Assembly (NCBI GenBank): GCA_900321195.1
Contig: ONVG01000028.1
Location: 1 to 11,706 of the forward strand
From: an uncultured Eubacteriales bacterium
GTDB lineage: Bacteria > Bacillota > Clostridia > Oscillospirales > Acutalibacteraceae
Direction: 5' to 3'
Length of the DNA: 11,706 bases
Part shown: in pieces, positions 6,388 to 11,706 of the stretch
Layout: every line of letters starts with the position of its first letter
Position numbering within the stretch: position 1 is the stretch's first letter
Made by a program: the position numbers and the translations under genes
Notes under the pieces: model-generated
What the model was told of the DNA's origin: nothing
The model's database searches: none
The model's input: the letters and a program-made list of their open reading frames with translations, nothing else

Positions 6388-7539
6388 TTGGCAGACAAGA
6401 GGGATTATTATGAAGTGATCGGCGTTGAAAAGGGTGCTTCGGAGGAAGAAATCAAAAAAGCTTTCCGTAAGCAGGCAAAAAAATATCATCCCGATCTTAA
6501 CCCCGGCGATAAAGAGGCTGAGGCAAAATTCAAAGAAGTTAATGAAGCTTATGAGGTACTTTCCGACAAGGATAAACGCGCAAGATATGACCGTTTCGGA
6601 TTTGCAGGCGTTGATCCGAACTACGGAGCAGGTGCAAGTCCTTACGGCGCCGGAAATCCTTTCGGTCAGGATATAGACTTAGGGGATATCTTCAACAGCT
6701 TTTTCGGCGGATTCGGCGGAGGAAGATCTCCGCGAAACCAGAATGCTCCAAGACGCGGCTCTGATGTTGAAGCTACTGTTACTATTACCTTTGAGGAAGC
6801 TGCTAAAGGCTGTAAAAAGGAAGTAACATATCAAAACGTTGAGAGATGCAGCGAATGCAGCGGTACAGGCGCATCCAAAGGCACTCAGATGAAGCCGTGT
6901 TCAAACTGTAACGGTACAGGTCAGACAACTGTACAGAAGCGCACTCCTTTCGGCGTTGTACAGACTACACAGGCATGCGAAAAATGCCGCGGCAAAGGCA
7001 AGATAATCGAAAAGCCTTGTCCAAAATGCTCCGGACAGGGACGTATCCGTTCATCGAAAACTATCTCTGTCACGATTCCCGCAGGCATAAGTCAGGATCA
7101 GATACTCAACATAGGCGGTCATGGCAACAGCGGCTATAACAACGGACCCGCAGGCGATCTTCACGTATACATCAACGTTAAAAAGCATGATATATTTGAA
7201 CGCAAAGGCGATGATGTATGGTGTGAGATACCTCTTACCTTCTCACAGGCTGCTCTCGGACATGAAGTCATTGTTCCTACACTTGACGGCAAGGTAAGCT
7301 ACAAGGTACATCCGGGAACTCAGCCGGGAGATATCTTCAAGCTCAAAGAAAAGGGCATACAGCACCTTAATTCAAGAGGCAGAGGCGACCAGTATGTACG
7401 AGTTACTATTGAAGTACCTAAAAACCTGACTGAAGAACAGAAAAAAGCTCTCAATCATTTTGATGAGCTTTGCAGTCAGTCAAACTATTCAAAGCGTTCA
7501 AGCTTCTTTGAAAAAATCAAGAATATCTTTAAAGATTGA
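6388..7539 (+). CDS. dnaJ: Co-chaperone DnaJ (Hsp40, class A)
   Basis: Delivers unfolded proteins to DnaK and stimulates its ATPase. It has 383 residues with the full class A layout. The J domain (5-70) has its HPD motif at 34-36. A Gly/Phe-rich segment (71-114, GDIFNSFFGGFGGG at 99-112) follows. The zinc domain has four CxxCxGxG motifs at 154-161, 171-178, 197-204 and 211-218, then the two C-terminal substrate-binding barrels. The start is TTG at 6388-6390, because the conserved MADKRDYYEVIGV begins there, GGGGTG lies seven bases upstream, and no ATG occurs in frame within the J domain. A weak start and weak ribosome binding site suggest translation well below that of dnaK. It ends the operon and a terminator follows. 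Confidence 0.98.
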   Translation: MADKRDYYEVIGVEKGASEEEIKKAFRKQAKKYHPDLNPGDKEAEAKFKEVNEAYEVLSDKDKRARYDRFGFAGVDPNYGAGASPYGAGNPFGQDIDLGDIFNSFFGGFGGGRSPRNQNAPRRGSDVEATVTITFEEAAKGCKKEVTYQNVERCSECSGTGASKGTQMKPCSNCNGTGQTTVQKRTPFGVVQTTQACEKCRGKGKIIEKPCPKCSGQGRIRSSKTISVTIPAGISQDQILNIGGHGNSGYNNGPAGDLHVYINVKKHDIFERKGDDVWCEIPLTFSQAALGHEVIVPTLDGKVSYKVHPGTQPGDIFKLKEKGIQHLNSRGRGDQYVRVTIEVPKNLTEEQKKALNHFDELCSQSNYSKRSSFFEKIKNIFKD

Positions 7540-7565
7540 TCCATAATTCATAATACATCATCAAA

Positions 7566-7607
7566 GGCTGTGAAGTACGTTTTTTGCCGTAACTTCACAG
7601 CCCTTTT
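7566..7607 (+). terminator. Terminator of the hrcA-dnaJ operon
   Basis: GGCTGTGAAGTACG (7566-7579) pairs with CGTAACTTCACAGCC (7588-7602), leaving one bulged base, and TTTT (7604-7607) follows. It sits 26 bases after the dnaJ stop. Confidence 0.85.
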
Positions 7608-7648
7608 ATATTAAAGCTCAGATATTCACATCAGCATCAGTACTTCTG

Positions 7649-8248
7649 TCATTCCGGTATTTTTTCATAATTGATACCATTTATCGTGCCGCCGTTATAG
7701 GTAAGTATATTATTATGACCGACTGCATCGCCTATATCCGCAACATCAACAAGCCACGCATCATAACCTCTTTCTGCTTCGATAATACCGCCGTTTACAG
7801 TTATATTTCCGCTCAATTTCCATCCAAGCACGAATGAACCGCCTATGCCTGACTGTTTGCTGCCGCCGAGAGCCTGCAGCTTTCCTGTTCCCTTTTCCTG
7901 ACAATATATTGTCAGACTGTTTCCCGCAGTCACCTCTATACCTCCGCCGAGAGCTTTAAGCAGACAATCATCTTTAAGTATCAGGCATACATCTCCGCTT
8001 ACAGATATCCTTGTATTTACAGCTACATTTCCCTCTGCATAATACCAACCGCTTGTAAGCTTGATAGTATTATTATCAATACGCCTGCAGTCAGCGGCAG
8101 TTTTAAGAGTTTTGCCGTCAGCGTCAACATACTTTATCTGTTCAGCCGCCATTACTTCAAACGGCAATTCGCTGAAATTAAAAAAGACCAGCGACAAGGA
8201 AAACATTATCAGAATTGAAGAACATATCAGGTCGATAATATTTTTCAT
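7649..8248 (-). CDS. Secreted protein with a repeat fold, possible carbohydrate-binding domain
   Basis: A 199-residue protein with a likely signal peptide: a hydrophobic stretch at about 8-30 and possible cleavage after VMA at about residue 34. The mature part alternates short beta strands with Gly turns: LTSGWYYAEGNVAVNTRISV (about 64-83), GDVCLILKDDCLLKA, GIEVTAGNSLTIYCQEKGTG, GKLQALGGSKQSGIGG, GNITVNGGIIEAE. This pattern is seen in beta-helix-like modules of large surface proteins of Clostridia, often annotated as carbohydrate-binding. Here a single short module stands alone with no sorting signal or dockerin seen, so it is probably released. I chose the ATG at 8248-8246, with AGGAGAG (8255-8261) upstream. 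It lies 11 bases after the small membrane gene and is surely co-transcribed with it. The ligand is unknown. Confidence 0.75.
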   Translation of the reverse strand: MKNIIDLICSSILIMFSLSLVFFNFSELPFEVMAAEQIKYVDADGKTLKTAADCRRIDNNTIKLTSGWYYAEGNVAVNTRISVSGDVCLILKDDCLLKALGGGIEVTAGNSLTIYCQEKGTGKLQALGGSKQSGIGGSFVLGWKLSGNITVNGGIIEAERGYDAWLVDVADIGDAVGHNNILTYNGGTINGINYEKIPE

Positions 8249-8259
8249 TATTATCTCTC

Positions 8260-8493
8260 CTATTTCACTGAAAAAGCAGTCCTGTTATTTTCGTCATTCA
8301 TAGAACTGTTTGTATCAAATGATACCTTTCCGCTTTCCTCTGACATAGCTTCATGCGCCTGCACACCGGAACAGTTGTTCATCATAAGACCCAAAACAAA
8401 GAAAAATACAACAGCCGCTATCATCAGCACAATAGTGATAATATGCTGTTTTTTCAGTATCGTTCCATCTTTTTGCCGATCTTGTTCTTTCAT
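8260..8493 (-). CDS. Small single-pass membrane protein of unknown function (77 aa)
   Basis: I do not recognise this protein. It has 77 residues. A charged start (MKEQDRQKDGTILKKQ) is followed by one membrane segment (about 18-40, IITIVLMIAAVVFFFVLGLMM) and a polar tail rich in Ser, Asn and Glu (ending NRTAFSVK). With positive charge before the segment, the tail should be outside. One Cys (NNCSG, about residue 41) lies just after the segment; this is not a standard lipobox. The ATG at 8493-8491 has AAAGGAG at good distance. The TAG stop overlaps the ribosome binding site of the next gene, which suggests translational coupling with the secreted protein downstream. Confidence 0.65.
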   Translation of the reverse strand: MKEQDRQKDGTILKKQHIITIVLMIAAVVFFFVLGLMMNNCSGVQAHEAMSEESGKVSFDTNSSMNDENNRTAFSVK

Positions 8494-8528
8494 GGTATTC
8501 TCCTTTCCGAAAATATTAATACTCTATA

Positions 8529-8534
8529 ATTATA
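8529..8534 (-). promoter_or_regulatory. Possible -10 box for the two-gene unit
   Basis: A perfect TATAAT on the minus strand (8534-8529), about 35 bases before the ATG at 8493. No convincing -35 is found at 17 bases (TCATAT), so this is a weak call in AT-rich sequence. It lies after the terminator at 8561-8595, so the two-gene unit needs a promoter in this interval. Confidence 0.35.
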
Positions 8535-8560
8535 TGTACAAAAATATATTTATATGACAG

Positions 8561-8595
8561 AAAAAACTCTCTCCGCAAACAAATACGGAGAGAGT
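8561..8595 (-). terminator. Terminator of the Rpn nuclease gene
   Basis: On the minus strand ACTCTCTCCG (8595-8586) pairs with CGGAGAGAGT (8575-8566), followed by six T (8566-8561). It is a textbook intrinsic terminator 28 bases after the stop at 8624. Confidence 0.9.
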
Positions 8596-8623
8596 CGTGG
8601 ATTTTTTATTTATCTTTCATTTT

Positions 8624-8857
8624 TCACGCCGATAAGCCTGATTTTGCACTGAACTCCTCGACAGACATCTTTGCCTGTTCGGACGCCTGCTTTATAGTGA
8701 TGATACCCTTTCTTACAAGATCAGCAAGCGTCTGTACCATGCCCTTTTCCATGCCTTTTTCCATGCCTTCTGCTATACCCTGAGTTCTGCTCTCTCTTTT
8801 TATAGCAATATCATACTGATTTCTCTGAGCCTGTTCATCAAATAATTCAGACAGCAT
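8624..8857 (-). CDS. Candidate intragenic RpnS-like antitoxin (77 aa)
   Basis: Within the Rpn gene and in the same frame, ATG at 8857-8855 is preceded by a full AGGAGGTGA (8871-8863) with eight bases between AGGAGG and ATG. This is the strongest ribosome binding site in the neighbourhood and lies inside a coding sequence. Separate translation would give the last 77 residues: MLSELFDEQAQRNQYDIAIK, then the GMEK repeats (about 27-37), then a small C-terminal domain ending SAKSGLSA. For E. coli Rpn proteins, the separately translated C-terminal domain (RpnS) binds and inhibits the full-length nuclease (RpnL), and its dimer helix carries four-residue repeats of variable number. Here expression and function are inferred. 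No clear internal promoter is seen; TATAAG occurs twice (8927-8922, 8939-8934) without a good -35. Confidence 0.55.
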   Translation of the reverse strand: MLSELFDEQAQRNQYDIAIKRESRTQGIAEGMEKGMEKGMVQTLADLVRKGIITIKQASEQAKMSVEEFSAKSGLSA

Positions 8858-9523
8858 AGTTGTCACCTCCTGTTTGTGTATGCCAAGAAATTCTGTAAGA
8901 TACCCTTTTTCAATGCATATTCTTATAGTTTCCCTTATACATTCCAACTTATTGCCGTACAGTTTTCGCTGTTCATCATAAACCCTGCTAAATCCTATAT
9001 ATTGCCCATGCAGTGTATCTTTGCCGGAATTTTTCAGAACTTTTACTTTCAGATCAAGCGGAGAATCTCCGTCAAAATAAGTCTGACTGAATGAGACCTC
9101 ATCAGAAACATTTTTACTGCCTGTATAGACCACATACATATCGGGTTTTGGCAATAAAACTTTTTTCTCAACATGTTCACTCTGTTCTGTCTCTTTAAGA
9201 TATCTGTGATATGTTTCTGTTATGTACAAAAGCATACGGAGCGTAATATTATCTGTCCATCGGCTCTGAGCTTCAACAAGAATGACATACCTTACTTTTC
9301 CGCCCGAATTCACAATAAATCCAAGGTCATTATATATATCATTGATAAGAACAGTTTCAAGTGTCTCAACGCGGATATCATCAACCGTTACATCAACATC
9401 TTCAGGGTGCAGTTCCTTGTATAACTCATAGACGTTATTTACATCCTGAAACAGAACAGTAAATACACTATCCTTAGCCTTTCGTCTGACAGTTCTGTTT
9501 TCGTCAGCAGCTTCATTTCCCAT
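8624..9523 (-). CDS. Rpn family recombination-promoting nuclease (PD-(D/E)XK)
   Basis: A 299-residue member of the Rpn/PD-(D/E)XK 'putative transposase' family, DNA endonucleases now known in E. coli to act as toxins in phage defence. The nuclease core is visible: IYNDLGFIV (63-71) with Asp66, then YVILVEAQSRW (79-89) with Glu84 and Gln86, the E-x-Q variant common in this family. A helical region follows, then a C-terminal part with AEGM-EKGM-EKGM repeats (about 248-259) and a short end domain. An in-frame codon at 9592 lies upstream of the promoter, so I chose ATG at 9523-9521, eight bases after GGGGG (9531-9535). ATG at 9529 is only two bases from it. Family members are often called transposases, but no terminal repeats are seen here. 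An internal start is listed separately. Confidence 0.85.
   Translation of the reverse strand: MGNEAADENRTVRRKAKDSVFTVLFQDVNNVYELYKELHPEDVDVTVDDIRVETLETVLINDIYNDLGFIVNSGGKVRYVILVEAQSRWTDNITLRMLLYITETYHRYLKETEQSEHVEKKVLLPKPDMYVVYTGSKNVSDEVSFSQTYFDGDSPLDLKVKVLKNSGKDTLHGQYIGFSRVYDEQRKLYGNKLECIRETIRICIEKGYLTEFLGIHKQEVTTMLSELFDEQAQRNQYDIAIKRESRTQGIAEGMEKGMEKGMVQTLADLVRKGIITIKQASEQAKMSVEEFSAKSGLSA
8738..8773 (-). repeat. Three 12-base tandem repeats in the Rpn gene
   Basis: Units at 8738-8749 (CATGCCCTTTTC), 8750-8761 (CATGCCTTTTTC) and 8762-8773 (CATGCCTTCTGC), read on the plus strand. They encode EKGM, EKGM and AEGM in the protein. The unit length is a multiple of three, so gain or loss of a unit keeps the frame and changes helix length. 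Confidence 0.85.
8863..8871 (-). promoter_or_regulatory. Internal Shine-Dalgarno sequence within the Rpn gene
   Basis: AGGAGGTGA on the minus strand, nine bases fully complementary to the 3' end of 16S rRNA, encoding part of Gln-Glu-Val-Thr in the long frame. Five bases separate it from an in-frame ATG. It is stronger than the GGGGG used for the full-length protein. Confidence 0.8.
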
Positions 9524-9550
9524 TGCCATCGCCCCCGTTTCTTTAATATT

Positions 9551-9578
9551 ATTATAGCACATTTTTTCAAATTGTAAA
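9551..9578 (-). promoter_or_regulatory. Promoter of the Rpn nuclease gene
   Basis: On the minus strand TTTACA (9578-9573) lies 16 bases before a perfect TATAAT (9556-9551). The start would be near 9544, about 20 bases before the chosen ATG at 9523. This promoter argues against starts further upstream. Its -35 overlaps the foot of the cyclophilin terminator hairpin. Confidence 0.7.
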
Positions 9579-9625
9579 CAGCCGTATCGCAAAAGCCTGA
9601 TATTAAGGCATGCGATACGGCTGTT
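9577..9625 (-). terminator. Hairpin after the cyclophilin gene
   Basis: AACAGCCGTATCGC (9577-9590) pairs perfectly with GCGATACGGCTGTT (9612-9625), a 14-bp stem. Inside, GCCT (9595-9598) pairs with AGGC (9606-9609). On the minus strand only TTT follows, so the T run is short. It lies 21 bases after the cyclophilin stop. Confidence 0.7.
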
Positions 9626-9646
9626 AATTTATCGATTTTTGACTTA

Positions 9647-10168
9647 TCAGAGTTTTTCGGGTTCCGGATATTCAACGCCGAATGTGTCTACTGTTACACT
9701 TTCCATTATCTGAGGGTCAAGCGGCTTATCGGAATAATCTGTGTCGCACTCTGCTATCTCATTGACAACATCCATTCCCTCTATTACCTTTCCGAATGCT
9801 GCATACTGTCCGTCAAGGTGCGGAGCAGCCTTATGCATAATGAAAAACTGTGAGCCTGCGGAATTCGGTATCATGGTTCTTGCCATTGAAAGTACTCCCT
9901 CTGTGTGTCTGAGGTCGTTCTTAAAGCCGTTCTGTGTGAACTCGCCCCTGATATGATATCCCGGACCTCCCATTCCAGTACCATCGGAACATCCGCCCTG
10001 AAGCATGAAGTTATATATAACTCTGTGGAATGTAAGTCCGTTGTAATAGCCCGACTTTATAAGGCTGATAAAATTATTTACGGTATTAGGCGCTATATCG
10101 GGATAAAGCTCTGCCTTTATTACCTTACCGCTGTTCATCGTGATAGTTACTACAGGATTTTTTGACAT
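9647..10168 (-). CDS. Cyclophilin-type peptidyl-prolyl cis-trans isomerase
   Basis: Speeds isomerisation of the peptide bond before proline in folding proteins. It has 173 residues, close to single-domain cyclophilins, with no signal peptide, so it is cytoplasmic. Catalytic-site motifs are LTFHRV (45-50; His48, Arg49 in the F-H-R triad), FMLQGG (54-59), SMARTMIPNSAGSQFFIMH (94-112) and HLDGQYAAFGKV (117-128). His117 occupies the place of the cyclosporin-contacting Trp of human cyclophilin A, so low drug affinity is likely. I chose ATG at 10168-10166, preceded by AAAGGAAG; the frame remains open upstream but that part has no ribosome binding site and no family similarity. It is a single-gene unit with its own promoter and hairpin terminator. 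Confidence 0.95.
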   Translation of the reverse strand: MSKNPVVTITMNSGKVIKAELYPDIAPNTVNNFISLIKSGYYNGLTFHRVIYNFMLQGGCSDGTGMGGPGYHIRGEFTQNGFKNDLRHTEGVLSMARTMIPNSAGSQFFIMHKAAPHLDGQYAAFGKVIEGMDVVNEIAECDTDYSDKPLDPQIMESVTVDTFGVEYPEPEKL

Positions 10169-10184
10169 AATTATCTTCCTTTCG

Positions 10185-10199
10185 GCGGCAAACTGCCGC
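10185..10199 (-). promoter_or_regulatory. GC-rich hairpin in the cyclophilin leader
   Basis: GCGGCA and TGCCGC (10199-10194 and 10190-10185 on the minus strand) are separated by GTT, a tight 6-bp hairpin ending only a few bases before the ribosome binding site. It could affect translation or mRNA stability. Confidence 0.4.
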
Positions 10200-10214
10200 A
10201 TCAAACCATTTTTG

Positions 10215-10235
10215 AAAGTGGAAGTGCTCCACTTT
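10215..10235 (-). promoter_or_regulatory. Inverted repeat at the cyclophilin transcription start
   Basis: AAAGTGGA (10215-10222) and TCCACTTT (10228-10235) form perfect 8-base arms around a 5-base centre. The predicted transcription start, near 10234, lies at its edge, the usual place for a repressor operator. It could also act as a 5' stem-loop of the mRNA. Confidence 0.5.
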
Positions 10236-10240
10236 AGTAT

Positions 10241-10269
10241 ATATTACATTAAAAATCAAAAATAGTCAA
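10241..10269 (-). promoter_or_regulatory. Promoter of the cyclophilin gene
   Basis: On the minus strand TTGACT (10269-10264) lies 17 bases before TAATAT (10246-10241). Five and four positions match consensus. The start would fall near 10234. It begins five bases after the stop codon of the DUF6512 gene. Confidence 0.6.
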
Positions 10270-10273
10270 GTAC

Positions 10274-10789
10274 TTATGCCGGAACAGCGAAAAGTCTTGT
10301 TGACGGCGGATAAAATGTAAGTCCGAAAAACAAAAGCGTGACCGATATTATTATAATTACAGCTGCAAAGCTGCGTTTTGAAAATGCATCACGCTCTTTG
10401 AGTATCCTGTCAAGACTTACCGCAAATGATATCACTGCAGAAATTATAAAAAGCAGGATATCTATAAACACAAAGCTCCTTCCCGTTACCGACGTGTACA
10501 GAAAAAACATCACGGGCATGAATATCATTCCGCATATAACTCCAACTGTTCTCGAAAACAAAAAGCCCTTTATTTTTCTTCCGTAGATAAAGCACTCTGT
10601 CAGCGCATAAATGATATACGGAAAATACAGCAGCTTTAAATGCTCCCATATACTTTCATTCACCGGTGTAAACATGCCTGAAATTATATTCCTTCCTGTA
10701 AGCTCATAAACATAGTGACATACAGCACCTGCTATGCACACTATGAAAAATCCTGCCACACTTCCCCAGAATGCCTTATCCTTATGCAC
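10274..10789 (-). CDS. DUF6512 family membrane protein
   Basis: A 171-residue integral membrane protein of unknown function with about five membrane segments (8-27, 53-70, 82-101, 108-126, 140-160). The family feature is the stretch GMFTPVNESIWEHLKLLYFP (38-57), following CHYVYELTGRN; it holds conserved Asn, Glu, His and Lys at or near the membrane surface. The DUF6512 name is from memory of this motif. I chose the GTG at 10789-10787 because AGAGGCGGTG lies just upstream and the protein then begins MHKDKAFWGS, directly before the first membrane segment. A longer frame from TTG at 10852 starts inside the terminator of the neighbouring gene and has no ribosome binding site. No clear promoter could be assigned; read-through from the surface-protein gene is possible. 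Confidence 0.75.
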   Translation of the reverse strand: MHKDKAFWGSVAGFFIVCIAGAVCHYVYELTGRNIISGMFTPVNESIWEHLKLLYFPYIIYALTECFIYGRKIKGFLFSRTVGVICGMIFMPVMFFLYTSVTGRSFVFIDILLFIISAVISFAVSLDRILKERDAFSKRSFAAVIIIISVTLLFFGLTFYPPSTRLFAVPA

Positions 10790-10853
10790 AAGAACACCGC
10801 CTCTATCGACTTTCTTATGCAGTATATGTATTTTATCAAACAGATAATACAAA

Positions 10854-10893
10854 AAATATCCGGACAGCGAGATGTTTCACTGTCCGGATATTT
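10854..10893 (-). terminator. Terminator of the surface-protein gene
   Basis: On the minus strand AAATATCCGGACAG (10893-10880) pairs perfectly with CTGTCCGGATATTT (10867-10854), a 14-bp stem with a 12-base loop, and the right arm runs into six T. It lies 21 bases after the stop at 10914. Confidence 0.9.
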
Positions 10894-10913
10894 CATTCAA
10901 TACGGTTTATTCA

Positions 10914-11706
10914 TCATGCATCGTGTATGTCCGGGTCATCTTCAATAGTATATACAAATCTTGATTTAACTACCTTATCCTGTGAATCGGTAAGCTTTAC
11001 ACTTACATCATATGTTCCTGCCTTTGTCATAGGAAGCTCTACAGAAGCATCTGTCGTATCTGTAACGAGTGTTGTCCACTTTGATGCACTTGAAAGCTTG
11101 TAGTAAACAGAATACTTGTAGGGAGCTGTACCTCCGTTTGCTGAAAGAGTCACAACAGCCTTATCGCCTGACAATACAGTTGTTTCGGAAAGAGTTGATG
11201 TATTTTCAAGTTCTTCGGGCTGCTCCACAGTATAATTGAATCTCTGCTTTACAGAGGTTCCTGCTGCGTCAGTTACCTTTACGCTTATATCATAGTTTCC
11301 TGCTGCCTTTATAGCGTCAAGGCTTATCTCTGCGTTTTCACTGCCGTCCTGCAGGGTCTTCCATTTAGAAGCGGAAGTCTTCTTATAATATACCGAATAC
11401 TTATACGGAGCTTTGCCGCCTCTTGCCGATGCATATACTATACCATAATCGCCAAAGCTTACACTCTCATCCGAGATAGTTGTTCTGTTCTGAAGCTCGT
11501 TGGTGACAGTTATTGTAAAGTACTTATAAGCCTTGTGTCCCTTGCTGTCCATTACTGTAACACGCACATAGTACTTGCCGGTTTCTTCAAACCTGATGCT
11601 GATATCGGGATTCGATGCAAAGCTGCTCACAGTAGTATAGGAAGATGCGCCGGATTTCTTTATTGCCGCAGCATACTGATATTCGCCAAGACCGCCCTCT
11701 GCGAGA
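10914..11706 (-). CDS. C-terminal part of a repeat-containing extracellular protein, 5' part outside window
   Basis: The frame is open to the right edge and about 264 residues are visible, so this is the C-terminal end of a larger protein. It consists of tandem modules of about 92-95 residues. Three copies are seen, starting GGLGEYQYAAAIKKSGASSY, GGKAPYKYSVYYKKTSASKW and GGTAPYKYSVYYKLSSASKW, each followed by a strand like GTYDVSVKLTDSQDKVVKSR and a Tyr-containing strand. These look like Ig/PKD-like or 'triple tyrosine' beta-sandwich modules of surface proteins in Ruminococcus-like bacteria, sometimes attached to peptidases or transglutaminases. The protein ends after a short acidic tail (EDDPDIHDA) with no LPXTG or membrane anchor. 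GTG at 11630 is inside the first visible module and is not the start. The N-terminal activity is unknown. Confidence 0.8.
   Translation of the reverse strand, partial: LAEGGLGEYQYAAAIKKSGASSYTTVSSFASNPDISIRFEETGKYYVRVTVMDSKGHKAYKYFTITVTNELQNRTTISDESVSFGDYGIVYASARGGKAPYKYSVYYKKTSASKWKTLQDGSENAEISLDAIKAAGNYDISVKVTDAAGTSVKQRFNYTVEQPEELENTSTLSETTVLSGDKAVVTLSANGGTAPYKYSVYYKLSSASKWTTLVTDTTDASVELPMTKAGTYDVSVKLTDSQDKVVKSRFVYTIEDDPDIHDA

Noticed and set aside
8738..8773. Short repeats as a CRISPR array
   Set aside because: Three 12-base units directly adjacent without spacers, inside a coding frame; these are protein repeats.
8624..9592. Rpn gene as an insertion sequence or transposon
   Set aside because: The family is often annotated as transposase, but I see no terminal inverted repeats or target duplication; the gene has its own promoter and terminator like an ordinary chromosomal gene.
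9439..9675. 78-codon open frame on the minus strand across the cyclophilin terminator and Rpn start
   Set aside because: It spans a terminator hairpin and a promoter and overlaps two better-supported genes.

Overview
The window looks like the chromosome of a low-to-mid-GC Gram-positive anaerobe of the class Clostridia, most likely Ruminococcus or a close relative in the Oscillospiraceae. The reasons are an hrcA-grpE-dnaK-dnaJ heat-shock cluster under a perfect CIRCE operator, a DnaK of Gram-positive length (606 aa), strong AGGAGG-type ribosome binding sites, and DUF4830, DUF6512 and tyrosine-rich surface-repeat proteins of the kind common in that group. This is an inference from gene content; no rRNA is present.

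Layout. 1-994 (minus): 5' part of an acyl-CoA synthetase gene with a consensus promoter and a structured leader. 1218-1694 (minus): membrane-anchored DUF4830-type protein. 1818-2015 (plus): unrecognised 65-residue protein. 2016-2732: no protein gene, but a tRNA-Thr/tRNA-Tyr operon, three consecutive hairpins and the hrcA promoter with CIRCE. 2733-7539 (plus): hrcA, grpE, dnaK and dnaJ, closed by a good terminator; between dnaK and dnaJ lie a hairpin, a candidate separate promoter and tandem repeats. 7649-8493 (minus): a two-gene unit of a tiny membrane protein and a secreted protein. 8624-9523 (minus): an Rpn-family nuclease gene. 9647-10168 (minus): a cyclophilin. 10274-10789 (minus): a DUF6512 membrane protein. 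10914-11706 (minus): C-terminal end of a repeat-containing surface protein.

How the genes work together. HrcA represses its own operon by binding CIRCE. GrpE, DnaK and DnaJ form the Hsp70 chaperone cycle, with GrpE as nucleotide exchange factor and DnaJ as J-domain co-chaperone. The cyclophilin is another folding helper but has its own promoter and lies on the other strand. The remaining genes look like independent units, each with its own ribosome binding site and several with a promoter or terminator.

The most notable observation is inside the Rpn nuclease gene. A full-strength Shine-Dalgarno sequence lies just upstream of an in-frame ATG and would allow separate translation of the last 77 residues. 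That product carries four-residue repeats. This is the architecture described for the RpnL/RpnS gene-within-gene toxin-antitoxin and anti-phage systems of E. coli. If confirmed, this locus is a clostridial example of such a defence unit.
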